From an uncultured Caulobacterales bacterium (GTDB taxonomy: Bacteria > Pseudomonadota > Alphaproteobacteria > Caulobacterales > Maricaulaceae), in the NCBI GenBank assembly GCA_938007945.1, contig CALLME010000205.1, positions 1 through 5,387 on the forward strand: DNA of 5,387 nucleotides, given 5' to 3'. The notes under the pieces were generated by a model. That model worked only from the letters and a program-made list of their open reading frames with translations, was not told the origin of the DNA and did not search any database. This document shows, in pieces, positions 1-5,387 of the stretch. Numbering within the stretch: position 1 is the stretch's first letter; each line of letters begins with the position of its first letter. The position numbers and the translations under genes are program-made.

Positions 1-2299
1 AGCGGGATTGTTGCCCTTGTTCAATATGAGCTATTCCGTGGGGCAGTTGCACAAATATTCTGTCGAGCTTTATAAGTCGCTTGAAGCCGAGACAGGTCAG
101 GATGTAGGCATTCGTCCTGTGTCTAATATCCGCCTCGCGACCAACCAAGACCGCATGGATGAGTATCATCAATACGCAGGTGTTGCGCAAACGATTGGTG
201 TTCAGGTCGACTTCTTGACCCCCGAAAAGGTGGTCGAGTTATGGCCGTTTGCCAAGAAAGACGGTATTGTTGGAGCCATCCGTCACCCTGAAGATGGCTA
301 TGTACAGCCCGCCGATTTGACGCAAGCTTTTGCTATTGGCGCGCGAGCAGGCGGGGGTAAAATTCACCGTAACACATCCGTGCGCGCGATTGAGCAACTT
401 GATGACGGCATGTGGAAAGTGACGACGGATAAAGGTGAAGTGATTGCTGAGCACGTCGTGTCTTGTACAGGTAATTTCGCGCGCAAAACGGGCGAGATGA
501 TTGGCCTCGATATTCCTGTCGTTCCTGTTGAGCACCAGTATATCGTCACAGAGCCGCATTCTGATATTCAAAAGCGTAAAGCGGATGGCCTGCCAGAACT
601 GGGTGTGCTCCGCGAGTCTGATGGCAGCTGGTATATGCGCGAAGAGGCGGGTGGCCTTATCCTCGGCCCCTATGAGCACGGCGCGCCAGCTTGTTATGTG
701 GACGGTCCAGATGACCAGTCTGAATATGAGCTTTTCACCGAAGACCTCGACCGTCTCATGCCGCATATTGAGAGTGCGATTAACCGCGTCCCGATTTTTG
801 AAGAACTCGGCATTAAGAAAGTTTATAACGGCGCAATTGCCTACACCCCAGACGGAAACCCGATTGTCGGGCCTGCGTGGGATAAGAAAAACTTCTGGCT
901 AAATGAGGGCCACAGTTTTGGTATCACTGCGGCAGGGGGCGCAGGGTGGCAACTCGCGGAATGGATTGTAGAGGGCGAGCCGAGCGTGGATATGATGGGC
1001 GTTGATCCGCGCCGCTTTGGACCTTACGCGACAAAGTCATTCCTAATTGAGAAAAACGAAGAGGCTTACGCCGACGTTTTCACCATTCACTATCCTGACG
1101 AAGAGCGTGCAGCAGCGCGGCCATTGCGGACATCACCTTGCTATGACCGCATGAAAGACAAGGGCGCGGTCTTTGGACAGCTCTTTGGCTGGGAACGCCC
1201 GAATTGGTTTGCGCCTGAAGGTGTCGCGCAAAAAGACGATTGGTCATTCCGCCGCTCAAGCTATTTCGAGCATGTCGGAAATGAGTGTAAAAACGTGTCG
1301 GAAAATGTCGGTCTTCTTGATATGACAGCCTTCGCGAAATGCCGCGTCCAAGGGCCAGGCGCGCGCAAATGGCTCAACCATATGTTCGCGCAGAAAATGC
1401 CAGTCACACCAGGCAAACTCGCGCTCTGCCACGGGCTGACAGAGAAGGGCGGCGTGCATAGCGAGTTTACGGTGCAACGCGAAAGCAAAGACAGTTTCTA
1501 TATGGTCTCTGCGGGGGCGTATCACCGTCTCGATCATGATTGGTTGAAAAAGCATATGCCAACGGACGGCTCTGTGCAGTTCACGGACCTCACCAATTCG
1601 ATGGGCGTGTTTGTCGTCGCGGGGCCTAAAGCGCGTGAACTGTTGCAGCCGATGACAGGGTCAAATTTGTCTAATGAAACATTTCTGTGGCTGACGGGGC
1701 AGGAGACTTATGTAGGCCATGCGCCCGTCAAACTCCTTCGCGTCAATTTTGTGGGCGAGTTGGGTTGGGAAATCCACCACCCGATCGAATATCAAAACCA
1801 TATCTTTGATGTGCTGTTCAAGAACGGCGAAAAGCATGGTCTAAAACCCTTCGGAATTCGGGCGATGAATTCGATGCGCCTAGAGAAATCCTACCGCTTG
1901 GTCGGAACCGAAATGTCGATTGAATATTCAGCCTATGAAAGCGGTCTGCACCGTTTTGTGAACCTCAAAAAGAAGGGCGGATTTATCGGGAAAGAGGGAC
2001 TTCTTGAATGGGAGAAACGCGGTTTTGACAATGCTTTCGTCACGCTTGAAGTCATGGACGTCGATGATGCAGACGTTGTTGGGAATAATCCAATCTACAA
2101 AGACGGCGACGTCATTGGTCGCGCGACTGGTGGCGGCTTTGGCTGGCGCATGAATAAGTCACTGGCTCTAGCGATGGTGCATCCAGATCACTCGTCTGTC
2201 GGTACAGACCTTGAGATTGAAATCCTCGGCAAGCGGTATAAGTGTCGTGTGCTCGAAGATAGCCCTCACGATCCTACAAATGAGAAACTTCGGTCATAA
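1..2299 (+). CDS. GcvT-family FAD-dependent oxidoreductase, dimethylglycine dehydrogenase-like (5' partial)
   Basis: The enzyme probably oxidises an N-methyl group of dimethylglycine and transfers the one-carbon unit to tetrahydrofolate in the cytoplasm. The window holds 765 codons (first full codon at 2-4, stop TAA 2297-2299). The family is usually about 810-860 residues, so some 50-70 N-terminal residues, including the GxGxxG dinucleotide motif, lie off the left edge. The fragment opens with AGLLPLFNMSYSVGQ, which matches the segment just after the WHAAGL motif, whose histidine carries covalent FAD in mammalian DMGDH. Residues about 1-340 are the rest of the FAD oxidoreductase fold, with TPDGNPIVGP at 845-874. 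An FAO_M-like linker follows. The GcvT aminomethyltransferase half begins near residue 405 and contains the folate-domain motif GELGWEIH at 1754-1777. The reading frame is intact. Position upstream of soxBDA supports dimethylglycine as substrate, but a sarcosine dehydrogenase or another methylamine specificity cannot be excluded. Family assignment is sure; substrate is inferred. Confidence 0.88.
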   Translation, partial: AGLLPLFNMSYSVGQLHKYSVELYKSLEAETGQDVGIRPVSNIRLATNQDRMDEYHQYAGVAQTIGVQVDFLTPEKVVELWPFAKKDGIVGAIRHPEDGYVQPADLTQAFAIGARAGGGKIHRNTSVRAIEQLDDGMWKVTTDKGEVIAEHVVSCTGNFARKTGEMIGLDIPVVPVEHQYIVTEPHSDIQKRKADGLPELGVLRESDGSWYMREEAGGLILGPYEHGAPACYVDGPDDQSEYELFTEDLDRLMPHIESAINRVPIFEELGIKKVYNGAIAYTPDGNPIVGPAWDKKNFWLNEGHSFGITAAGGAGWQLAEWIVEGEPSVDMMGVDPRRFGPYATKSFLIEKNEEAYADVFTIHYPDEERAAARPLRTSPCYDRMKDKGAVFGQLFGWERPNWFAPEGVAQKDDWSFRRSSYFEHVGNECKNVSENVGLLDMTAFAKCRVQGPGARKWLNHMFAQKMPVTPGKLALCHGLTEKGGVHSEFTVQRESKDSFYMVSAGAYHRLDHDWLKKHMPTDGSVQFTDLTNSMGVFVVAGPKARELLQPMTGSNLSNETFLWLTGQETYVGHAPVKLLRVNFVGELGWEIHHPIEYQNHIFDVLFKNGEKHGLKPFGIRAMNSMRLEKSYRLVGTEMSIEYSAYESGLHRFVNLKKKGGFIGKEGLLEWEKRGFDNAFVTLEVMDVDDADVVGNNPIYKDGDVIGRATGGGFGWRMNKSLALAMVHPDHSSVGTDLEIEILGKRYKCRVLEDSPHDPTNEKLRS

Positions 2300-2316
2300 T
2301 GAAAAATATAATTCAT
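2299..2316 (+). promoter_or_regulatory. possible internal promoter -10 box within a small dyad
   Basis: The AT-rich stretch just after the first gene contains a perfect TATAAT at 2307-2312. It sits inside a short inverted repeat, ATGAA (2299-2303) and TTCAT (2312-2316), separated by 8 bases. The bases 16-18 upstream of the TATAAT show no good TTGACA-like -35 box, so a promoter is only a guess. If real, it would start a transcript near 2319 that carries the repeat element as its leader into soxB. Chance occurrence in AT-rich sequence is the main alternative. Confidence 0.2.
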
Positions 2317-2368
2317 ATTCTTATTCTGAGGCGCGGCGAAGCCGCGAGACTCGATGGACGAGGCTTAG

Positions 2369-2408
2369 AAAAAACCCTTCGAGACTGGCCTTCGGTCATG
2401 CTTAGGGT
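2369..2408 (-). terminator. terminator-like hairpin plus T-run on the minus strand
   Basis: Read on the minus strand, the right half of the repeat is a stem ACCCT...AGGGT followed at once by TTTTTT (plus-strand A-run 2369-2374, sharing one base with the stem). That is the shape of an intrinsic terminator for leftward transcription. The main stem is only 5 bp with internal bulges, so it is weak, and no minus-strand gene is visible in the window that would need it. It could block antisense transcripts, or the resemblance may be accidental. Confidence 0.25.
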
Positions 2409-2413
2409 GAGGA
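2406..2413 (+). promoter_or_regulatory. Shine-Dalgarno of soxB, inside the repeat
   Basis: GGTGAGGA lies 7 bases before the GTG start at 2421, a good match and good spacing for a ribosome binding site. It is also the right-hand end of the intergenic repeat. Its first bases (GGT, 2406-2408) belong to the AGGGT arm of the outer stem, so folding of the repeat could partly hide it. Confidence 0.65.
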
Positions 2414-2420
2414 CTGGTCT

Positions 2421-3671
2421 GTGAAGTATTCTGCTGTCAGTTTGTTTGCGAATGCGTTGTCAGGTCATAAAAACTGGCCTGTGCAATTTCCTGATAAAGC
2501 GCCGAAAAAATTATATGACGCGATTATCGTGGGCGGCGGTGGTCATGGTCTCGGCGCGGCTTATTATCTTGCCAAGCGGTACGGCATCACCAATGTGGCT
2601 GTACTTGAAAAAGGCTGGATAGGGGGCGGAAATACAGGCCGTAATACGACCATAATCCGTTCAAATTATCTCTTTGATGAAAGCGCGGCGATGTATGACC
2701 ACGCGGTGGATTTATGGGACGGGCTCGGCCAAGAGTTGAATTATAATTTGATGTTCTCCAAACGCGGTGTGTTGATGCTCGCCCATAATGTGCATGACGT
2801 GCAGAGCTTCCAACGCCATGTCCATGCCAACCGCTTGAACGGAGTCGACAACAAATGGCTGACCCCTGAGGAGTGTAAAGAATTTTGCCCGCCGCTCGAT
2901 ATTGGCGCACATAAGCGGTACCCCGTCATGGGCGGCGCGCTGCAAATGCGGGCAGGCACGGCGCGCCATGACAGCGTCGCGTGGGGTTTTGCGCGGGCGG
3001 CGTCAAAACTTGGCGTTGATATTATCCAAAACTGCAAAGTTACAGGCATACGTCGCGGCGAAGACGGTGCTGTCGAAGGTGTCGAAACGGAAAAAGGCTA
3101 TATAGCGACAAAGAAACTTGGCGTCTCGGCGGCGGGTAATACATCTGTCGTTATGGAAATGGCAGGACTACGGTTCCCGCTTGAGAGCTATCCGCTCCAA
3201 GCCTTGGTCAGTGAGCCAATAAAACCCATTTTCCCTTGTGTTGTGATGTCAAACGCTGTGCATGCTTATATTAGCCAATCTGACAAAGGTGAACTTGTGA
3301 TTGGCGCGGGTACAGATCAATATACAAGCTATTCACAACGCGGGGCGCTCCACCTTCAAGAACATAATATTATGTCAATTTGTGAGATTTTCCCGATTTT
3401 CAAACGTATGCGTATGCTCCGCTCTTGGGGAGGCGTGGTTGACGTGACGCCTGACCGTTCGCCTATTGTCGGTAAGACACCTGTGGAGGGGCTTTACGTC
3501 AATTGCGGATGGGGGACAGGCGGGTTTAAAGCCACGCCAGGTGCTGCGAATACATTTGCCTACACAATCGCACATGATGAGCCACATAAAATCAATGCGC
3601 CGTTTAATCTTGACCGCTTCACGGGTGGACGACTGATTGACGAGGCGGCGGCTGCGGCTGTGGCGCACTAG
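2421..3671 (+). CDS. soxB: sarcosine oxidase, beta subunit (SoxB)
   Basis: SoxB is the catalytic flavin subunit of heterotetrameric sarcosine oxidase, a cytoplasmic enzyme that turns sarcosine, O2 and tetrahydrofolate into glycine, H2O2 and 5,10-methylene-tetrahydrofolate. The 416-residue product has the expected length (about 405-420). The N-terminal Rossmann motif GGGGHG is at residues 38-43, followed by [13 protein letters not shown] at 71-83, a strong SoxB signature. The segment ARHDSVAWG places His183 where the family has the histidine that carries covalent FMN. The C-terminal GGFKATP (367-373) supplies the conserved flavin-site lysine, Lys370. There is no signal peptide or membrane segment. 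The start is GTG at 2421: an in-frame TAG at 2403-2405 leaves no earlier start, and a Shine-Dalgarno sequence is correctly spaced. It is followed 14 bases later by soxD. Identification is close to certain. Confidence 0.97.
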   Translation: MKYSAVSLFANALSGHKNWPVQFPDKAPKKLYDAIIVGGGGHGLGAAYYLAKRYGITNVAVLEKGWIGGGNTGRNTTIIRSNYLFDESAAMYDHAVDLWDGLGQELNYNLMFSKRGVLMLAHNVHDVQSFQRHVHANRLNGVDNKWLTPEECKEFCPPLDIGAHKRYPVMGGALQMRAGTARHDSVAWGFARAASKLGVDIIQNCKVTGIRRGEDGAVEGVETEKGYIATKKLGVSAAGNTSVVMEMAGLRFPLESYPLQALVSEPIKPIFPCVVMSNAVHAYISQSDKGELVIGAGTDQYTSYSQRGALHLQEHNIMSICEIFPIFKRMRMLRSWGGVVDVTPDRSPIVGKTPVEGLYVNCGWGTGGFKATPGAANTFAYTIAHDEPHKINAPFNLDRFTGGRLIDEAAAAAVAH

Positions 3672-3685
3672 GATACGCGACGAAG

Positions 3686-4003
3686 ATGTTAGAAATTCAA
3701 TGCCCATATTGCGACGAAAAACGCCCCGAGCTAGAATTTTCCTATGCAGGTGAAGCCCATATCGTGCGCCCAGATGCCAAAGAACAGGCCGCCATGTCTG
3801 ACGAGGACTGGGCGAAATATCTCTTTATCCGTGATAACGTGCGGGGCGAACATGCGGAACGGTGGTGGCATAATGCGGGCTGCAATATGTTTTTCAATGC
3901 GGTGCGTGACACGGTCACCGATAAATTTGTCATGACCTATAAAATGGGTTTGCCGCGCCGGACGCCTGCGCAGATTGAAAAAGCGCGAAAGGCAAAGTCA
4001 TGA
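3686..4003 (+). CDS. soxD: sarcosine oxidase, delta subunit (SoxD)
   Basis: SoxD is the small zinc-binding structural subunit of heterotetrameric sarcosine oxidase; it packs against the alpha subunit and has no catalytic role of its own. The 105-residue product fits the usual length of about 90-110. Two cysteines in IQCPYC (Cys6, Cys9) and the pair in WWHNAGC (His62, Cys66) form the expected zinc site, spaced as in the family. The ATG at 3686 lies 14 bases after the soxB stop. The sequence before it (GACGAAG) is only a weak Shine-Dalgarno, so translation may rely on ribosomes coming from soxB. The stop TGA at 4001-4003 overlaps the soxA start. The basic C-terminal tail (KARKAKS) is typical and variable. 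The gene is intact and the call is firm. Confidence 0.96.
   Translation: MLEIQCPYCDEKRPELEFSYAGEAHIVRPDAKEQAAMSDEDWAKYLFIRDNVRGEHAERWWHNAGCNMFFNAVRDTVTDKFVMTYKMGLPRRTPAQIEKARKAKS
3988..3992 (+). promoter_or_regulatory. Shine-Dalgarno of soxA within soxD
   Basis: AAAGG lies 7 bases before the ATG at 4000, inside the last codons of soxD. Together with the ATGA stop/start overlap it supports the chosen soxA start and coupled translation of the two subunits. Confidence 0.5.
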
Positions 4004-5387
4004 GCGCGTTTCGCAAATCAGGTCGCGGTCATGGCGTCGGTACGAAAGCTGTCTCCTTCACCTTCGATGGGCAGAGCTATCAAGGCGTAGAAGGCGATAC
4101 GGTTGCGTCTGCTCTCCTTGCCAATGGCGTGCATCTCATGGGGCGCAGCTTCAAATATCATCGTCCACGCGGAGTTGTCGGTTCAGGCTCCGAAGAGCCC
4201 AACGCGCTTATTACCGTGGATTGCGGCACGGGGCGTGTAACGCCAAATGTGCGCGCGACGACGCAGGAAATTTATGACGGCCTGACCGTGCGCAGCCAGA
4301 ACAGCTATCCCGCTCTGAAATTTGATTTGGGCGCGTTCAACAATATCTTTTCAATGTTCTTTCCTGCTGGATTTTACAACAAGACTTTCATGTGGCCCAA
4401 AAGCTTTTGGGACAAAGTCTATGAGCCGTTCATTCGCAATCTCGCAGGGCTAGGCCCCGCGCCAGAAGCAGACGATCCTGATGTGTACGCCAGCAGTTAT
4501 GGCCATTGCGATGTGCTGATTGTGGGGGCAGGTCCTGCAGGTATTGCCGCCGCGCTTTCTGCGGCCAAGAAGGGCGGACGCGTTATTCTGGCTGATGAAA
4601 ACCCAGACCTCGGCGGCAGCTTGCTATCAACAGCGGGCGTGGAGATTGAAGGTCAGCCGGCAGAAAAATGGCTCGCGAAATCTCTTAGAGCGCTGGAGAA
4701 ATCTGACAATGTAACGCTTATGCCGCGCACGACTGCCATTGGCTATTTTCATGATAATTTTGTCGCGCTTTCAGAACGTTTAACCCATCACAAGAAAACG
4801 CAACCAGGCAAAGCGCGCGAAGAGCTTCATCGTATCCGCGCAGGCCAAGTCATCCTCGCGCAAGGCGGTATCGAACGTCCACTTGTCTTTAACGGCAATG
4901 ACAAACCTGGCGTCATGCTGGCCTCCGCAGCGCAGACTTACCTCAACCGTTATGGTGTGGCTGTCGGGAAAGAGGCGGTGGTATTTACTAGCCATGACAG
5001 TGCTTATCACGCGGCTTTTGATTTAGCCGACGCCAATATCCGGATTGCCGCGATTGTAGACGCGCGCGACGCGCCAAATGCATCGGTCATTGCGGAAGCC
5101 ACTCGGCGTGGCATCGACGTGAAAATAGGGGCCGTAATTTCCAAGACTTTTGGAAAATTACGCATCAGCGCTGTTGAAGTCTATCAGCCTAAATCAGGTG
5201 CCAAGACTAAAGTTGGTTGTGATGCTGTCTTAATGTCAGGAGGATGGACGCCGAGCTTGCATCTTTGGTCACACTCTAAGGGCGGTATCAAATGGTCCCC
5301 CGAACTATCCGCATATGTTCCAGACGAGGCGAATGAAAACGCTATTTGCGTCGGGGCGTGTAATGGCGATTTCGGCATTGCGGAGGC
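4000..5387 (+). CDS. soxA: sarcosine oxidase, alpha subunit (SoxA), 3' partial
   Basis: SoxA is the large subunit of heterotetrameric sarcosine oxidase. It binds NAD+ and, in its C-terminal GcvT-like half, tetrahydrofolate, which accepts the methylene group made at the SoxB flavin. The window holds 462 codons of about 1,000, open to the right edge with no stop. Residues about 15-95 form the N-terminal ferredoxin-like (Fer2_4-type) domain, with the family signature GRSFKYHRPRG at 48-58; as usual for SoxA, no iron-sulfur cysteine set is present. After a linker rich in aromatic residues, the Rossmann fold begins at DVLIVGAGPAG (171-181), followed by ADENPDLGGS at 198-207. ILAQGGIERPLVF (285-297) and LMSGGWTPSLHL (411-422) are further conserved nucleotide-disulfide-oxidoreductase segments. 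The folate domain is off the edge. The ATG overlaps the soxD stop in ATGA. soxG is expected next. Confidence 0.96.
   Translation, partial: MSAFRKSGRGHGVGTKAVSFTFDGQSYQGVEGDTVASALLANGVHLMGRSFKYHRPRGVVGSGSEEPNALITVDCGTGRVTPNVRATTQEIYDGLTVRSQNSYPALKFDLGAFNNIFSMFFPAGFYNKTFMWPKSFWDKVYEPFIRNLAGLGPAPEADDPDVYASSYGHCDVLIVGAGPAGIAAALSAAKKGGRVILADENPDLGGSLLSTAGVEIEGQPAEKWLAKSLRALEKSDNVTLMPRTTAIGYFHDNFVALSERLTHHKKTQPGKAREELHRIRAGQVILAQGGIERPLVFNGNDKPGVMLASAAQTYLNRYGVAVGKEAVVFTSHDSAYHAAFDLADANIRIAAIVDARDAPNASVIAEATRRGIDVKIGAVISKTFGKLRISAVEVYQPKSGAKTKVGCDAVLMSGGWTPSLHLWSHSKGGIKWSPELSAYVPDEANENAICVGACNGDFGIAE

Larger units (their letters stand above)
2326..2413. repeat. imperfect inverted-repeat intergenic element, two halves
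   Basis: This non-coding element fills most of the gap between the first gene and soxB. The left half starts with CTGAGG (2326-2331), has a perfect 6-bp hairpin CGCGGC-GAA-GCCGCG (2332-2346), then CTCGATGG (2350-2357). The right half, read on the minus strand, shows the same order: CCTAAG (2406-2401), a GACCGAAGGCC core, then CTCGAAGG (2383-2376). The two halves are therefore diverged inverted copies of one unit. The right half can fold through ACCCT (2374-2378) and AGGGT (2404-2408) around a weaker inner stem TGGC/GTCA (2386-2389, 2395-2398). The wording resembles dispersed intergenic palindromes that I recall from alphaproteobacteria; membership of a named family cannot be tested here. The five bases CTTAG occur directly repeated at 2364-2368 and 2401-2405. 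Confidence 0.6.

Noticed and set aside
239..766. 175-codon open frame on the minus strand inside the first gene
   Set aside because: It lies wholly opposite a well-conserved coding region; its composition reflects the complementary strand and it matches no family I recognise.
2332..2346. GC-rich hairpin as a forward terminator for the first gene
   Set aside because: The stem CGCGGC/GCCGCG is strong, but it is followed by AGACTCGATGG with no T-run, so it does not look like an intrinsic terminator on the + strand.
2211..2405. 64-codon open frame on the + strand spanning the end of the first gene and the repeat
   Set aside because: It overlaps the real gene in another frame, has no recognisable protein features, and its second half is simply a translation of the repeat element (arginine-rich and low in information).
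2364..2405. CTTAG direct repeats as target-site duplication of a small mobile element
   Set aside because: Five bases is short, the segment between them (32 bp) has no terminal inverted repeats of its own, and both copies are better explained as parts of the two inverted halves of the repeat.
3375..3707. 110-codon minus-strand open frame over the end of soxB
   Set aside because: It is antisense to the highly conserved C-terminus of SoxB and runs into soxD; it shows no family features and no convincing ribosome binding site.
3975..4277. 100-codon + strand open frame across the soxD/soxA junction
   Set aside because: It is out of frame with both genes and is very rich in Arg, Cys and Ser, as expected for a shifted reading of GC-rich coding DNA; the soxA frame from 4000 gives a clear SoxA protein instead.

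Overview
The window is part of an N-methyl-amino-acid (glycine betaine/choline breakdown) operon from a bacterium, most likely an alphaproteobacterium. That placement is inference. It rests on protein similarity recalled from marine and rhizobial alphaproteobacteria, on the moderate-GC codon use, and on an intergenic repeat of the CTGAGG...CTCGAAGG type that is common in that class. All four genes are on the + strand, and both end genes are cut by the window edges.

Layout: (1) 1-2299 is a large GcvT-family flavin oxidoreductase resembling dimethylglycine dehydrogenase. It lacks its N-terminal FAD-binding segment because the window starts inside it. (2) 2300-2420 is a 121-bp gap holding an AT-rich stretch with a perfect TATAAT, then an imperfect inverted-repeat element whose right end supplies the ribosome binding site of the next gene. 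(3) 2421-3671 is soxB, 3686-4003 is soxD, and 4000-5387 is the 5' part of soxA. These encode the beta, delta and alpha subunits of heterotetrameric sarcosine oxidase. The gamma-subunit gene (soxG) would be expected just beyond the right edge.

The enzymes would work in sequence. The first protein would remove a methyl group from dimethylglycine (or a related N-methyl compound) and pass it to tetrahydrofolate, leaving sarcosine. SoxBDAG would oxidise sarcosine to glycine with O2, giving H2O2 and 5,10-methylene-tetrahydrofolate. soxD and soxA overlap by four bases and are probably translationally coupled.

No new biological system is evident. The one part not explained by known enzymes is the 121-bp gap, where a dispersed-type repeat appears to have become part of the operon's expression signals.
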